Below are positions 28,382 through 36,932 of a DNA stretch of 64,000 nucleotides, piece after piece. The stretch's first letter is position 1. Every line of letters begins with the position of its first letter. The notes under the pieces are model-generated. The model was not told the DNA's origin and made no database searches. It saw only the letters and a program-made list of their open reading frames with translations. The translations under genes and the position numbers were made by a program. Origin of the DNA: Pseudomonas fluorescens (GTDB lineage Bacteria > Pseudomonadota > Gammaproteobacteria > Pseudomonadales > Pseudomonadaceae). Where the stretch lies: contig NZ_CP012831.1 in NCBI RefSeq assembly GCF_001307275.1, positions 3,154,501 to 3,218,500 on the forward strand, given 5' to 3'.

Positions 28382-28951
28382 ATGAAGGTTTCACGAGGTT
28401 TTGCACTGTCCTGGCTGCTGACACTGGCCGCCAGCCCGGCCTTCGCGCAGTTCAGCCTCAGCGATGCGGCCAATGTGGTGTCGGCGATGCAGGGCAACTC
28501 AGGTGAGGAAGAGGGCGTCGTAGCCGCCGCGCCGAAAGCTGCCGGCCTGCTCAACACCCTGGGGTCGGAACTCAAGATCACGCCGGAACAGGCCATCGGC
28601 GGCGCCGGTGCGATGCTGGGGCTGGCGAAGAATCGGCTCAGCGAGCCGCAGTTCTCCGAGTTGAGCAAAAGTGTGCCGGGCCTGGATCAGATCGCCGGCA
28701 ACAGCGCCATTGGGGGGCTCAATGGCTTGGGCGGTTTGCTCGGTGGCGGGTCGGACAAAAATGCCTTGCTCGACGGCCTGCTGGGTAACGTCAAGGACAC
28801 CGGCGACCTGAACAATGCCTTCAGTGCGCTGGGCATGGACAGCGGCATGATCGGCCAGTTTGCCCCGATCATTCTGCAGTACCTCGGCCAGCAGGGTGTG
28901 GCCGGTTCGCTGCTGCAGAACCTGGGTGGTATTTGGGGCACAGGTGTCTGA
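28382..28951 (+). CDS. DUF2780-type exported protein
   Basis: A 189-residue protein starting MKVSRGFALSWLLTLAASPAFAQ, a good signal peptide with cleavage after AFA. The mature part is Gly/Leu/Ala-rich (NSAIGGLNGLGGLLGGGSDK) and matches the pattern of the VcgC/VcgE-related DUF2780 family (LGSELKITPEQAIGGAGAML). Function unknown. I chose this start after AAGAGGATG; several in-frame ATGs lie just upstream but cross a terminator-like hairpin. It converges on the acyltransferase, with their ends directly abutting. Confidence 0.75.
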   Translation: MKVSRGFALSWLLTLAASPAFAQFSLSDAANVVSAMQGNSGEEEGVVAAAPKAAGLLNTLGSELKITPEQAIGGAGAMLGLAKNRLSEPQFSELSKSVPGLDQIAGNSAIGGLNGLGGLLGGGSDKNALLDGLLGNVKDTGDLNNAFSALGMDSGMIGQFAPIILQYLGQQGVAGSLLQNLGGIWGTGV

Positions 28952-29839
28952 TCAGCCACCCTTGTTGCGCAAAGCTGCAATACGTTGGTCCTTTTCAGTC
29001 CAGAGCTGGTTGACCCAATCCTGCACATGCTGGCGAAACACCGGGTCGTTTTCGTAGTCGCCCTGCCACAAGACGGGGTCCAGTTCGCGGGTCTGGATGT
29101 CGATGATGACCCTGGGCACCGCGCCGCTGATCAAGTCCCAGAACCCGGGAATCTTCTCTTGCGGATAGACCACGGTCACGTCCAGTACCGCATCCAGTTG
29201 TTCACCCATGGCCGCCAGCACGAACGCCACGCCACCGGCCTTGGGCTTGAGCAGGTGGGTGAAGGGCGATTGCTGTTGTTGGCTTTTGGTGGTGGTGAAG
29301 CGGGTGCCTTCGAGGTAGTTGACCACGGTGACCGGTTGCCGCTTGAACAGCTCGCAGGCGGCCTTGGTGATTTCCAGGTCCTTGCCGGCCAGCTCCGGGT
29401 TCTTCGCCAGGAACGCCTTGGTGTAGCGTTTCATGAAAGGGTAGTCCAAGGCCCACCAGGCCAGGCCCAGGAACGGTACCCAGATCAGTTCCTTCTTGAG
29501 GAAGAACTTGAAGAACGGCGTGCGCCGGTTGAGGGTCTGGACGAGGGCGGGGATGTCTACCCAGGACTGGTGATTGCTGATCACCAGGTAAGAGGTATCG
29601 CTGCGCAGGTCCGCACCGCCGCGAATGTCCCAGCGGGTAGGGATGCACAGGGCAAAGATCAGTTTGTCGATCTCGGCCCAGGTCTCGGCGATCCACATCA
29701 CCGCCCACGAGGCGTAGTCGCGAAAGCGCCCGGGCAGGACCAGTTTGAGCAGTGCGAACACCATCAGCGGCCCGAACAGCACCAGGGTGTTGAGCAACAG
29801 CAGCAGGGTGACGAAACAGCCGGTGAGCAGGCGGCGCAT
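28952..29839 (-). CDS. PlsC-type acyltransferase (YihG-like)
   Basis: A 295-residue membrane acyltransferase. The catalytic HX4D box is in VISNHQSWVDIPAL and the glycerophosphate-binding motif is YLEGTRFT. An N-terminal membrane segment, MRRLLTGCFVTLLLLLNTLV, anchors it. The family acylates lysophosphatidic acid or related lipids; length and motifs fit the YihG branch. The start at 29839 follows AAGAG. The stop is directly adjacent to that of the DUF2780-type gene on the other strand. Confidence 0.83.
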   Translation of the reverse strand: MRRLLTGCFVTLLLLLNTLVLFGPLMVFALLKLVLPGRFRDYASWAVMWIAETWAEIDKLIFALCIPTRWDIRGGADLRSDTSYLVISNHQSWVDIPALVQTLNRRTPFFKFFLKKELIWVPFLGLAWWALDYPFMKRYTKAFLAKNPELAGKDLEITKAACELFKRQPVTVVNYLEGTRFTTTKSQQQQSPFTHLLKPKAGGVAFVLAAMGEQLDAVLDVTVVYPQEKIPGFWDLISGAVPRVIIDIQTRELDPVLWQGDYENDPVFRQHVQDWVNQLWTEKDQRIAALRNKGG

Positions 29840-30049
29840 AGATGACTCTTGCAAACGGGTGGGCGGGCCATGATAAGCAAGCTTCGGGCGGTAGGCCAAA
29901 TCGGTGTGGACGAATGTTTCACCTTTTGATCGGTATGCTGGGTTTGCTTCTGTGGCGGGCTGGTTGTTCTCGGCTATCGATCTTGAAGTACGCAGAACGA
30001 ATCCCTTTGCCACTGTCTAAAAGCCCACCCATACAGGAAGCCCTATCCC

Positions 30050-30556
30050 ATGAAATCCCTTCTCGCCCTGCTTTCCCTGGTGGCCCTTCCAGTGCTGGCC
30101 GCCGAGCCGACCCTGTACGGGCGCTACGAATACATCGCGCTGCCGGAAATCGGCGGTGAAGTGCTCAAGGCCAAGATGGACACCGGCGCCCTGACCGCCT
30201 CGCTGTCGGCCAAGGACATCGAGACCTTTACCCGTGACGGCGATGATTGGGTGCGGTTCCGCCTGGCGACCAAGGATGCGAGCAACAAGGTCTACGAACA
30301 CAAGATCGCCCGCATCAGCAAGATCAAGACCCGTTCCGAAGAGGATGAGGACGACGACGAAAAGATCGCCCCCACCAAGCGCCCGGTGGTCGATCTGGAG
30401 TTGTGCCTGGGTAACGTCAAGCGCACGGTCGAGGTCAACCTGACTGACCGCAGCAGTTTCAATTACCCACTGTTGATTGGTGCCAAGGCGTTGCGTGAGT
30501 TCGGCGCGGCGGTGAACCCGGCGCGGCGGTTTACGGCGGATAAGCCGGACTGCTGA
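30050..30556 (+). CDS. Retropepsin-like (RimK-associated) exported protein
   Basis: A 168-residue protein with a signal peptide, MKSLLALLSLVALPVLAAEP. The motif KMDTGALTASL resembles the DTGA active site of retropepsin-like aspartic proteases in the family annotated as ATP-dependent zinc protease (RimK-associated). The acidic insert RSEEDEDDDEKIAP (about residues 97-110) is unusual. It lies just upstream of creBC, the same order I recall in P. aeruginosa. Whether it is an active protease is untested. Confidence 0.8.
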   Translation: MKSLLALLSLVALPVLAAEPTLYGRYEYIALPEIGGEVLKAKMDTGALTASLSAKDIETFTRDGDDWVRFRLATKDASNKVYEHKIARISKIKTRSEEDEDDDEKIAPTKRPVVDLELCLGNVKRTVEVNLTDRSSFNYPLLIGAKALREFGAAVNPARRFTADKPDC

Positions 30557-30626
30557 TTTCCCTGATTGACTCACCCCAAGCCTTGCGGCACCGTTCCGGC
30601 AACTTTTACTGCCGGGCTCGCAAGCC

Positions 30627-31307
30627 ATGCCTCATATCCTGATTGTCGAAGACGAAGCCGCCATCGCCGATACGCTGGTGTTTGCCCTGCAAGGGGAGGG
30701 GTTTGACACCACTTGGTTGAGTCTTGGCGCCGCCGCCCTCGAGTACCAGAAAAGCACCCCGGCGGACCTGATCATTCTCGATGTGGGCCTGCCGGATATC
30801 AGCGGATTCGAGACTTGTAAAAATCTCAGACGTTTCAGCGACGTTCCGGTCATCTTTCTGACAGCCCGGGATGGGGAGATCGACCGGATCGTAGGCTTGG
30901 AAATCGGTGCCGACGATTACGTGGTCAAACCCTTCAGCCCCCGCGAGGTGGCGGCCAGGGTCCGGGCGATCCTCAAGCGCGTGGCGCCGCGGCCAGCGGT
31001 AGAGCCGGGCATGGGATTGTTTCAGGTCGATGCCGACCGTGTGCAGATCAACTATCGCGGCAAACCGCTGAACCTCACCCGCCACGAATTTCGCCTGCTC
31101 AATTGTCTGCTGGAGCAACCCGAGCGGGTCTTCAGCCGCGAGCAATTGCTCGATGCCTTGGGGGTTGCCAGCGATGCCGGCTACGAGCGCAGCATCGACA
31201 GCCACATCAAGAGCGTGCGCGCCAAGTTGCGCCTGGTTCGGGCCGAGGCCGAACCGATCCAGACACATCGAGGCCTGGGCTACAGCTACAGCCCAGGGCA
31301 CAGCTGA
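30627..31307 (+). CDS. creB: Response regulator CreB
   Basis: A 226-residue OmpR-type regulator. The phosphoacceptor is Asp52 (LIILDVGLPD), with the acidic pocket VEDE near the N-terminus and Lys in VVKPFS. The C-terminal winged helix ends GLGYSYSPGH. In Pseudomonas CreBC responds to penicillin-binding-protein 4 inhibition and affects beta-lactam resistance and biofilm, acting mainly through creD. Its stop overlaps the creC start by one base (TGATG). Confidence 0.9.
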   Translation: MPHILIVEDEAAIADTLVFALQGEGFDTTWLSLGAAALEYQKSTPADLIILDVGLPDISGFETCKNLRRFSDVPVIFLTARDGEIDRIVGLEIGADDYVVKPFSPREVAARVRAILKRVAPRPAVEPGMGLFQVDADRVQINYRGKPLNLTRHEFRLLNCLLEQPERVFSREQLLDALGVASDAGYERSIDSHIKSVRAKLRLVRAEAEPIQTHRGLGYSYSPGHS

Positions 31308-32725
31308 TGTCGCTGGGGATCCGGATTTTCCTGGTGTATGTGCTGTTTATCGCCCTGACCGGCTATTTCGTGCTCAACACGGTCATGGAGGAAATTCGCC
31401 CCGGCGTGCGCCAGTCCACCGAAGAAACCCTGGTGGACACCGCCAACCTGATGGCCGAGATCCTGCGGGACGATTTCAAGGCCGGCACCCTCAACCAGAA
31501 TCGCTGGCCGCAGTTGCTCAAGGCCTACGGCGAGCGCCAGCCGGCGGCGACGATCTGGGGCTTGCCGAAGAATCAGGTCAGCCATCGCATCTACGTCACG
31601 GATGCCAACGGCATCGTGGTGCTCGACTCCAGTGGCGTGGCGGTAGGGCAGGATTACTCGCGCTGGAACGACGTCTACCTGACCCTGCGCGGCCACTACG
31701 GCGCCCGCTCGAGCCGCAGCGATCCGGACGATCCGGCGTCTTCGGTGATGCACGTCGGCGCGGCGATCCGCGACAACGGCCGGATCATCGGCGTTGTCAC
31801 CGTCGCCAAGCCCAACAGTTCCTTGCAGCCTTATGTCGACCGCACGGAGCGGCGCCTGTTGGCCTACGGCGCCGGCTTGGTCGCCCTGGGCTTGTTGCTG
31901 GGCGGCTTGCTGTCGTGGTGGCTCAGCGCGGCACTGCGGCGTTTGACGATCTACGCCCAAGCGGTCAGCCAGGGGCGTCGGGTGGAAGTGCCGCATTATC
32001 GTGGCGGCGAGTTCGAGCAATTGGCGGGTGCCGTGGAACACATGCGCACCCAACTCGAAGGCAAGGCGTACGTCGAGCGTTACGTGCACACACTTACCCA
32101 CGAACTCAAGAGCCCGCTGGCGGCGATTCGCGGCGCCGCCGAGCTGCTGCAAAGCGACATGCCCGCCGCCCAGCACCAGCGCTTCGTCAGTAACATCGAC
32201 AACGAAAGTGCGCGCATGCAGCAGTTGATCGAACGCTTGCTCAACCTGGCCCAGATCGAGCAGCGCCAGGGGCTGGAGGAAGAGGTCTCGGTGCCGCTGG
32301 CGGCGTTGATGGACGAGTTGCTGGAAGCGCGCGGCGGCTGGCTCGAAAGTCGCCAGTTGACGGTTGAACAGCACATCGCTGCCGACCTGACATTGACGGG
32401 AGAGCCGTTCCTGTTGCGCCAGGCCTTGGGCAATTTGCTGGAAAACGCCCTGGACTTCACCCCCGTCAACGGCCTGCTACGAGTCAGCGCCGAGCGCCGT
32501 GGGAGCCGCGTCGAGATCCGCCTGTTCAACCAGGCCGCGCCGATCCCCGACTACGCGCTGCCTCGCCTGAGCGAACGCTTCTACTCCCTGCCGCGCCCGG
32601 ACAGTGGCCGCAAGAGCACCGGCCTGGGGCTCAACTTCGTGGAGGAGGTGGTGCAGTTGCATGGGGGGCAGTTCAGTATTGGCAATGTCGAGGGCGGGGT
32701 GGAGGTGGTTTTGCGGCTGCCCTGA
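31307..32725 (+). CDS. creC: Sensor histidine kinase CreC
   Basis: A 472-residue membrane kinase. The first membrane segment is IFLVYVLFIALTGYFVLNTV, then a periplasmic sensor domain (about 30-180) and a second segment LVALGLLLGGLLSWWL, followed by HAMP. The phosphorylated histidine is His265 in THELKSPLAAIRGA; N, G1 and G2 boxes follow (NLLENALDFT, STGLGLNFV). I start it at 31307, overlapping the creB stop; an open frame begins 204 bases earlier but lies within creB. Confidence 0.9.
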   Translation: MSLGIRIFLVYVLFIALTGYFVLNTVMEEIRPGVRQSTEETLVDTANLMAEILRDDFKAGTLNQNRWPQLLKAYGERQPAATIWGLPKNQVSHRIYVTDANGIVVLDSSGVAVGQDYSRWNDVYLTLRGHYGARSSRSDPDDPASSVMHVGAAIRDNGRIIGVVTVAKPNSSLQPYVDRTERRLLAYGAGLVALGLLLGGLLSWWLSAALRRLTIYAQAVSQGRRVEVPHYRGGEFEQLAGAVEHMRTQLEGKAYVERYVHTLTHELKSPLAAIRGAAELLQSDMPAAQHQRFVSNIDNESARMQQLIERLLNLAQIEQRQGLEEEVSVPLAALMDELLEARGGWLESRQLTVEQHIAADLTLTGEPFLLRQALGNLLENALDFTPVNGLLRVSAERRGSRVEIRLFNQAAPIPDYALPRLSERFYSLPRPDSGRKSTGLGLNFVEEVVQLHGGQFSIGNVEGGVEVVLRLP

Positions 32726-32759
32726 AACCGCATCCGCTATCTGACGGAACACTCATCCT

Positions 32760-32848
32760 TGTGGGAGCGAGCTTGCTCGCGATAGCGGGGTACCAGCCGG
32801 CATAACTGGCGCTGACCCACCGCCATCGCGAGCAAGCTCGCTCCCACA
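32760..32848. repeat. REPIN, family A, between creC and creD
   Basis: Paired inverted cores, 89-bp span. Confidence 0.9.
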
Positions 32849-32945
32849 GAGGTTCCTGGTTCTCCACACAATCTCCACATTGCGCCCATAAACCCCTCAC
32901 ACAGCCACCCCAGACTCTCCCTCATTCGAACAGGGAGAGCCCCAC

Positions 32946-34319
32946 ATGAACCGCAGCCTCGCCATAAAACTGGGCATGATTGCCCTCTTGATTCTCTTGC
33001 TGATGATTCCGCTGTTGATGATCAACGGCCTCATCGATGAGCGCCAGGAGTTGCGCGACGGTGTGCTGCAGGATATCGCCCGCAGCTCCAGCTACAGCCA
33101 GCAATTGATCGGGCCGATGATCGTGGTGCCGTTTCGCAAGAGCGTGAAGGTCTGGAACACCAATGAGAAGACCGGCGTGCGTTTCCTGGAAACCGTCGAG
33201 CGCACGGGCGAGTTGTATTTCTTGCCGGAGCAATTCGAGCTCGACGGCCAGGTCCGCACCGAGACCCGTGCCCGGGGCATCTACGAAGCGCGGATGTTCC
33301 ACGCCGATAACCGGATCGATGGCCGCTTCAAGGTGCCAGAGCGCTACGGTGTCGCCGCCAAGGACTTTGCCGACTACCGCTTCGACGAACCGTATTTGAG
33401 CGTTGGCATCAGCGATATTCGTGGCATCGAGAACGCGCTGACCCTGACGCTGAACCAGCAGACCGTCGACTTCCTGCCCGGTTCGCGGCTTGGCTGGCTG
33501 GGGCCGGGTGTGCATGTGCCGCTGCCGATGATCACCGCCCAGGGCGGCCCCGAGCTGACCTTCGGTTTTGACCTGCGCCTGCAAGGCACTGGCGAGTTCC
33601 AGATTCTGCCGGTGGGCAAATCCACCAAAGTGCACTTGTCGGCGGACTGGCCGCACCCGAGCTTCATTGGCAACTATCTGCCCAGCAATCGCGAGATCAA
33701 TGAGCAGGGTTTCAGTGCCGACTGGCAGACGTCGTTTTTCTCCACCAACCTGCTGGAAACATTGCAAGCCTGCGAGCCGAGCGATGGCTGTGAAGCGTTC
33801 CGCAGCCGGGCCTTCGGTGTGAGCTTCATCGACCCGGTGGACCAGTACCTCAAGAGCGACCGGGCGATCAAATATGCGCTGCTGTTCATTGCCCTGACGT
33901 TCGCCGGCTTCTTTCTCTTCGAAGTGCTCAAGAGCCTGGCCGTCCACCCGGTCCAGTACGCCTTGGTGGGCGTGGCGCTGGCGTTCTTCTACCTGCTGCT
34001 GTTGTCGCTGTCGGAGCACATCGGCTTCACCCTGGCGTACCTGGTGTCGGCCAGTGCCTGTGTCGTGCTGATCGGGTTTTATGTCTGCCACGTGTTGCGC
34101 AGCGTGAGCCACGGCCTGGGGTTTTCGGCAGGGCTGGCGGGTTTGTACGGTTTGCTCTACGGCCTGTTGAGCGCGGAGGACTATGCGTTGCTGATGGGGT
34201 CGCTGTTGCTGTTCGGCCTGCTGGGCGTGTTCATGGTGCTGACCCGCAAGCTGGATTGGTACGGGGTCGGGGCGAAACCGGCCGCGGCGATGAGTTTTGA
34301 GCTGGGAGAGGTGAAATGA
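32946..34319 (+). CDS. creD: Inner-membrane protein CreD
   Basis: A 457-residue CreD. An N-terminal membrane segment (LGMIALLILLLMIPLLMINGL) is followed by a large periplasmic domain (about 45-300) and a C-terminal block of five or six membrane segments (YALLFIALTFAGFFLFEVLK onward). It is the main target of CreB, with a role in envelope and beta-lactam responses. It lies 220 bases after creC with a REPIN between, so it probably has its own promoter. I did not find a clear cre-tag (TTCAC direct repeat). Confidence 0.9.
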   Translation: MNRSLAIKLGMIALLILLLMIPLLMINGLIDERQELRDGVLQDIARSSSYSQQLIGPMIVVPFRKSVKVWNTNEKTGVRFLETVERTGELYFLPEQFELDGQVRTETRARGIYEARMFHADNRIDGRFKVPERYGVAAKDFADYRFDEPYLSVGISDIRGIENALTLTLNQQTVDFLPGSRLGWLGPGVHVPLPMITAQGGPELTFGFDLRLQGTGEFQILPVGKSTKVHLSADWPHPSFIGNYLPSNREINEQGFSADWQTSFFSTNLLETLQACEPSDGCEAFRSRAFGVSFIDPVDQYLKSDRAIKYALLFIALTFAGFFLFEVLKSLAVHPVQYALVGVALAFFYLLLLSLSEHIGFTLAYLVSASACVVLIGFYVCHVLRSVSHGLGFSAGLAGLYGLLYGLLSAEDYALLMGSLLLFGLLGVFMVLTRKLDWYGVGAKPAAAMSFELGEVK

Positions 34320-34411
34320 GCCGGTCGCTGGGGTTGCGTGAGGATCAGCGGGAGGGGGCGATGTTGGTGGCGCTGATTGCCGGGTTGTTTCCGCTGGACC
34401 GCGTTGGCCCT

Positions 34412-34492
34412 ATCGCGAGCAAGCTCGCTCCCACAGGAGACCTCGTTTACCCAGGCAACCGAATCAAATGTGAGAGCGAGCTTGCTCGCGAT
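34412..34492. repeat. REP pair, family A, reversed order (- then +)
   Basis: Back-to-back cores; the second has GAGAGCGAG in place of GGGAGCGAG. Confidence 0.82.
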
Positions 34493-34516
34493 GGGGCCGG
34501 TGCAGCCAGTGCAGAG

Positions 34517-35146
34517 CTAGATTTTTGGCACTGTCTCAATCATTGAAGGCCGCAAGCTCACCTCGGCAAACCACGCCGCCAATTGCGGGTTGGCCTTGCG
34601 CCATTCCAGGTCGGGATGGCGCAGGTCCAGGTAGCCCAGGGCGCAGGCCACGCTGATGGAGGCCACGTCGAAATGGCTGGCCAGTTCGGCGATCGCCTCG
34701 GCTTCGAGCAGGCCCAGGGCGCGGCGAATTTTGTCCCGTTGCGCATCGAGCCATTCGTCCCAGTGTTTTTCCACAGGACGTAGCGCGGTTTCGTAGCGGA
34801 TCATCACCGCCGCATCCATGACTCCATCGGCCAGGGAGGCGAGGGTCAAACGCCGCCAGCGAGCCGCGCCGTCCCGGGGGATCAGCGGGTTGCCGACATG
34901 CTGGTGATCGAGGTAGTCGAGAATGACCCGGCTGTCATGAATCACGCTCCCGTTGGCCAGGCGCAGGGCCGGGATCTTGCTCAACGGGTTGTCCTCGATC
35001 AGCGCCCGATCCGGCTTGACCGGCGTGAGCTGGCTGAGCTGCAACGCCACGCGGTCCTGCTGACCGGTTTCGTGCAGCAGCACCAGGACCTTGCGAACGA
35101 AGGGCGAAGCGGGGTTGTGGAACAGCGTCATGCTGGGGGTGGACAT
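34517..35146 (-). CDS. Glutathione S-transferase family protein
   Basis: A 209-residue GST: thioredoxin-fold N-terminus MSTPSMTLFHNPASPFVRKVLVLL, with the cis-Pro/SNAIL-type region IPALRLANGSVIHDSRVI, and a helical C-terminal domain (SISVACALGYLDLRHPDLEW). Ser or Asn near residue 12 would be the glutathione-activating residue. Substrate unknown. The start at 35146 is the first good one; ATG five codons later is also possible. It converges on creD with a REP pair between. Confidence 0.83.
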   Translation of the reverse strand: MSTPSMTLFHNPASPFVRKVLVLLHETGQQDRVALQLSQLTPVKPDRALIEDNPLSKIPALRLANGSVIHDSRVILDYLDHQHVGNPLIPRDGAARWRRLTLASLADGVMDAAVMIRYETALRPVEKHWDEWLDAQRDKIRRALGLLEAEAIAELASHFDVASISVACALGYLDLRHPDLEWRKANPQLAAWFAEVSLRPSMIETVPKI

Positions 35147-35247
35147 GGCAACGTCTCGATTCAATGGGACTTGTCGCGCAGCATAGCGCGTTCATCCGTG
35201 TTCAAGGCAGGCGCGACCGAGGCGAAGAAGGGCGGTCGCGCCATGCA

Positions 35248-36546
35248 TCAGGTGGCCGGTTGAAGGGCCTGCGGTTCTGGCGTCGACGTCGTCGGTTGCT
35301 GCTTGAGTTCCCGGGCGACAGTCCAGACGATGAACGCGGCGATGACATCGAAAATGGCCAGCAGCACAAACAGTGGGCTGTAGCCGATCTGGGTCACCAT
35401 GACGCCGAACAGCAGCGTGAAGGCGGCGGCGCCCAGGTAACCGAACATCCCGCCCATGCCGGTGGCGGTGGCGACTTCATTCTTGCCGAACGAATCGGAC
35501 GTGATGGCGTACAGCGCGCCGGACAGAGTCTGGTGGGCAAAGCCGCCGATGCACAGCAGGGCGATCGCTGTGTACGGACTGGCGACCAGGCCGATACAGG
35601 CTGGGCCGATCATGCAGGAGGCGCCGAACAGCAGGACCATCTTGCGCGAAGTGAACAACGACACCTTGCAGTATTTATGGAAGAACGGGCTCAGGTAGCC
35701 GCCCAGCACGCAACCGAGGTCGGCGGCCAGGAACGGCAGCCAGGCGAACATCGCGATCTCCTTGATGTTCATGTGCCGCTCGGTCATCAGGTACAGCGGG
35801 ATCCAGGCGTTGAACGTCTGCCAGGCCGGCTCGGAGAGGATCCGGGCACTGGCAATGGCGTAGAAGTTGCGGCTGGCGATGATGCGTTTCCAGCTGCCTT
35901 TCTTCGGCGTCGGGTCTTGAAAGTGAGCTTCCTGGCCGCTGAGGATGTAATCGCGCTCGGTGTCGCCCAGGAGCTTCTGGTCGCGTGGATGTTTGTAAAA
36001 GATCAGCCAGAGGAACGTCCAGGCCACGCCCAGGCCGCCAACGATCAGGAACGCCAGCTCCCAACCACTGTTCAGGATCGCCCAGACCACTAGCGGCGGA
36101 GCCAGCACGGCGCCGATCGAGGAACCGATGTTGAACCAGCCGATGGCCACCGAGCGTTCCTTGGCCGGGAACCATTCGGTAGAGGTCTTTACCGCAGCCG
36201 GCAGCCCGGCGGCTTCCGTCAGGCCAAGCAAACCGCGGAAAAACGCCAGGCCCTGCCAGCCCGACGCCATGGCCGCCGCGGCACAGGCGATGGACCAGGC
36301 GAAGGCGAAAATGGCGAAGCCCATCTTGGTGCCGATGGCATCGATGATGTAGCCGGCCACCGGTTGCATCAACGCGTAGCAGACCTGCCAGGCCACGACG
36401 ATGTGGGAATACTGCTCGGTGGAGATATTCATTTCGCTCATCAGGGTGGGAGCGGCCACCGAGAGGGTATTGCGAGCCAGGTAGTTGACCATCAGGCCGG
36501 CCGTGACCAGGCCGACCATCCACCAGCGGATGCCTTTGATTTTCAT
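35248..36546 (-). CDS. MFS transporter, hexuronate/sugar-acid type
   Basis: A 432-residue transporter with 12 predicted membrane segments, beginning MKIKGIRWWMVGLVTAGLMVNYLARNTLSVAAPTL. The opening resembles ExuT/GudP-type anion:cation symporters, which take up sugar acids such as galacturonate, glucarate or galactonate by proton symport. FRGLLGLTEAAGLPAAVKTSTEWFPAKER is the family's motif between segments 4 and 5. Start at 36546 follows GGTGAAGTG. A strong promoter and two GntR/FadR-type operators precede it, fitting induction by a sugar acid. No catabolic gene is adjacent, so the substrate cannot be named. Confidence 0.82.
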   Translation of the reverse strand: MKIKGIRWWMVGLVTAGLMVNYLARNTLSVAAPTLMSEMNISTEQYSHIVVAWQVCYALMQPVAGYIIDAIGTKMGFAIFAFAWSIACAAAAMASGWQGLAFFRGLLGLTEAAGLPAAVKTSTEWFPAKERSVAIGWFNIGSSIGAVLAPPLVVWAILNSGWELAFLIVGGLGVAWTFLWLIFYKHPRDQKLLGDTERDYILSGQEAHFQDPTPKKGSWKRIIASRNFYAIASARILSEPAWQTFNAWIPLYLMTERHMNIKEIAMFAWLPFLAADLGCVLGGYLSPFFHKYCKVSLFTSRKMVLLFGASCMIGPACIGLVASPYTAIALLCIGGFAHQTLSGALYAITSDSFGKNEVATATGMGGMFGYLGAAAFTLLFGVMVTQIGYSPLFVLLAIFDVIAAFIVWTVARELKQQPTTSTPEPQALQPAT

Positions 36547-36596
36547 CACTTCACCATCGATTATTTTTGGATTTGGCGTGGCGTGTTTCGTTGTAG

Positions 36597-36646
36597 GTTG
36601 TCGTACAACTAGCGCACTTATAGAGGGTCAAGAATTAATTTGTCAA
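36597..36646 (-). promoter_or_regulatory. MFS gene promoter with overlapping GntR/FadR-type operator
   Basis: On the minus strand TTGACA (36646-36641) and TATAAG (36622-36617) are 18 bp apart. Just downstream TTGTACGACAA (36608-36598) fits the FadR-subfamily consensus TNGTNNNACNA and would cover the transcription start. Confidence 0.72.
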
Positions 36647-36697
36647 CAAATATGTCAAAGGCTGGGCGGTCTGAAACAGCCGGCGCGCTCGCGGTTG

Positions 36698-36708
36698 TCG
36701 TATGACGA
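36698..36708. promoter_or_regulatory. Second GntR/FadR-type operator
   Basis: TCGTATGACGA fits TNGTNNNACNA and lies exactly 100 bp from the first site; the pair could support DNA looping by one repressor. Confidence 0.5.
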
Positions 36709-36752
36709 AGAGAGAAGGGGCGCCCACTCTGGCAAGTGCACGCCCGGATGAC

Positions 36753-36932
36753 TCAGCGGCGGGGGATCAGTCCCCACACCGCCAACACGGAGGGTATGCC
36801 CAACCCCAGCCAACTGACGGCGTCCCACAGGCCGTCACCCAGCAAGGCACTGAACAGCCCGGCGGCGCAGAGAATGGCGATCAGCACGGGCATGCCGAAC
36901 ACTTTCCAGAAACTCGACTGCCGTGGCCTCAC
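36753..36932 (-). CDS. Small membrane protein coupled to the PepSY gene
   Basis: A 59-residue protein, GTG start overlapping the stop of the PepSY gene (GTGA). The sequence runs from RPRQSSFWKVFGMPVLIAILCAAGLFSALLG through a second hydrophobic segment to VWGLIPRR. Two membrane helices fill nearly the whole protein. The tight overlap argues that it is real and made with the PepSY protein. Function unknown; small hydrophobic partners are common beside PepSY proteins at siderophore loci. Confidence 0.7.
   Translation of the reverse strand: MRPRQSSFWKVFGMPVLIAILCAAGLFSALLGDGLWDAVSWLGLGIPSVLAVWGLIPRR

Noticed and set aside
31103..31306. 204-base upstream extension of creC
   Set aside because: It lies wholly in creB in another frame; the start at 31307 follows the TGATG overlap and gives the family N-terminus with its first membrane segment.
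34316..34546. 76-codon frame overlapping the creD stop
   Set aside because: Although it begins ATGA at the creD stop, most of it is translated REP sequence (SKLAPT, SELARD) and has no family character.
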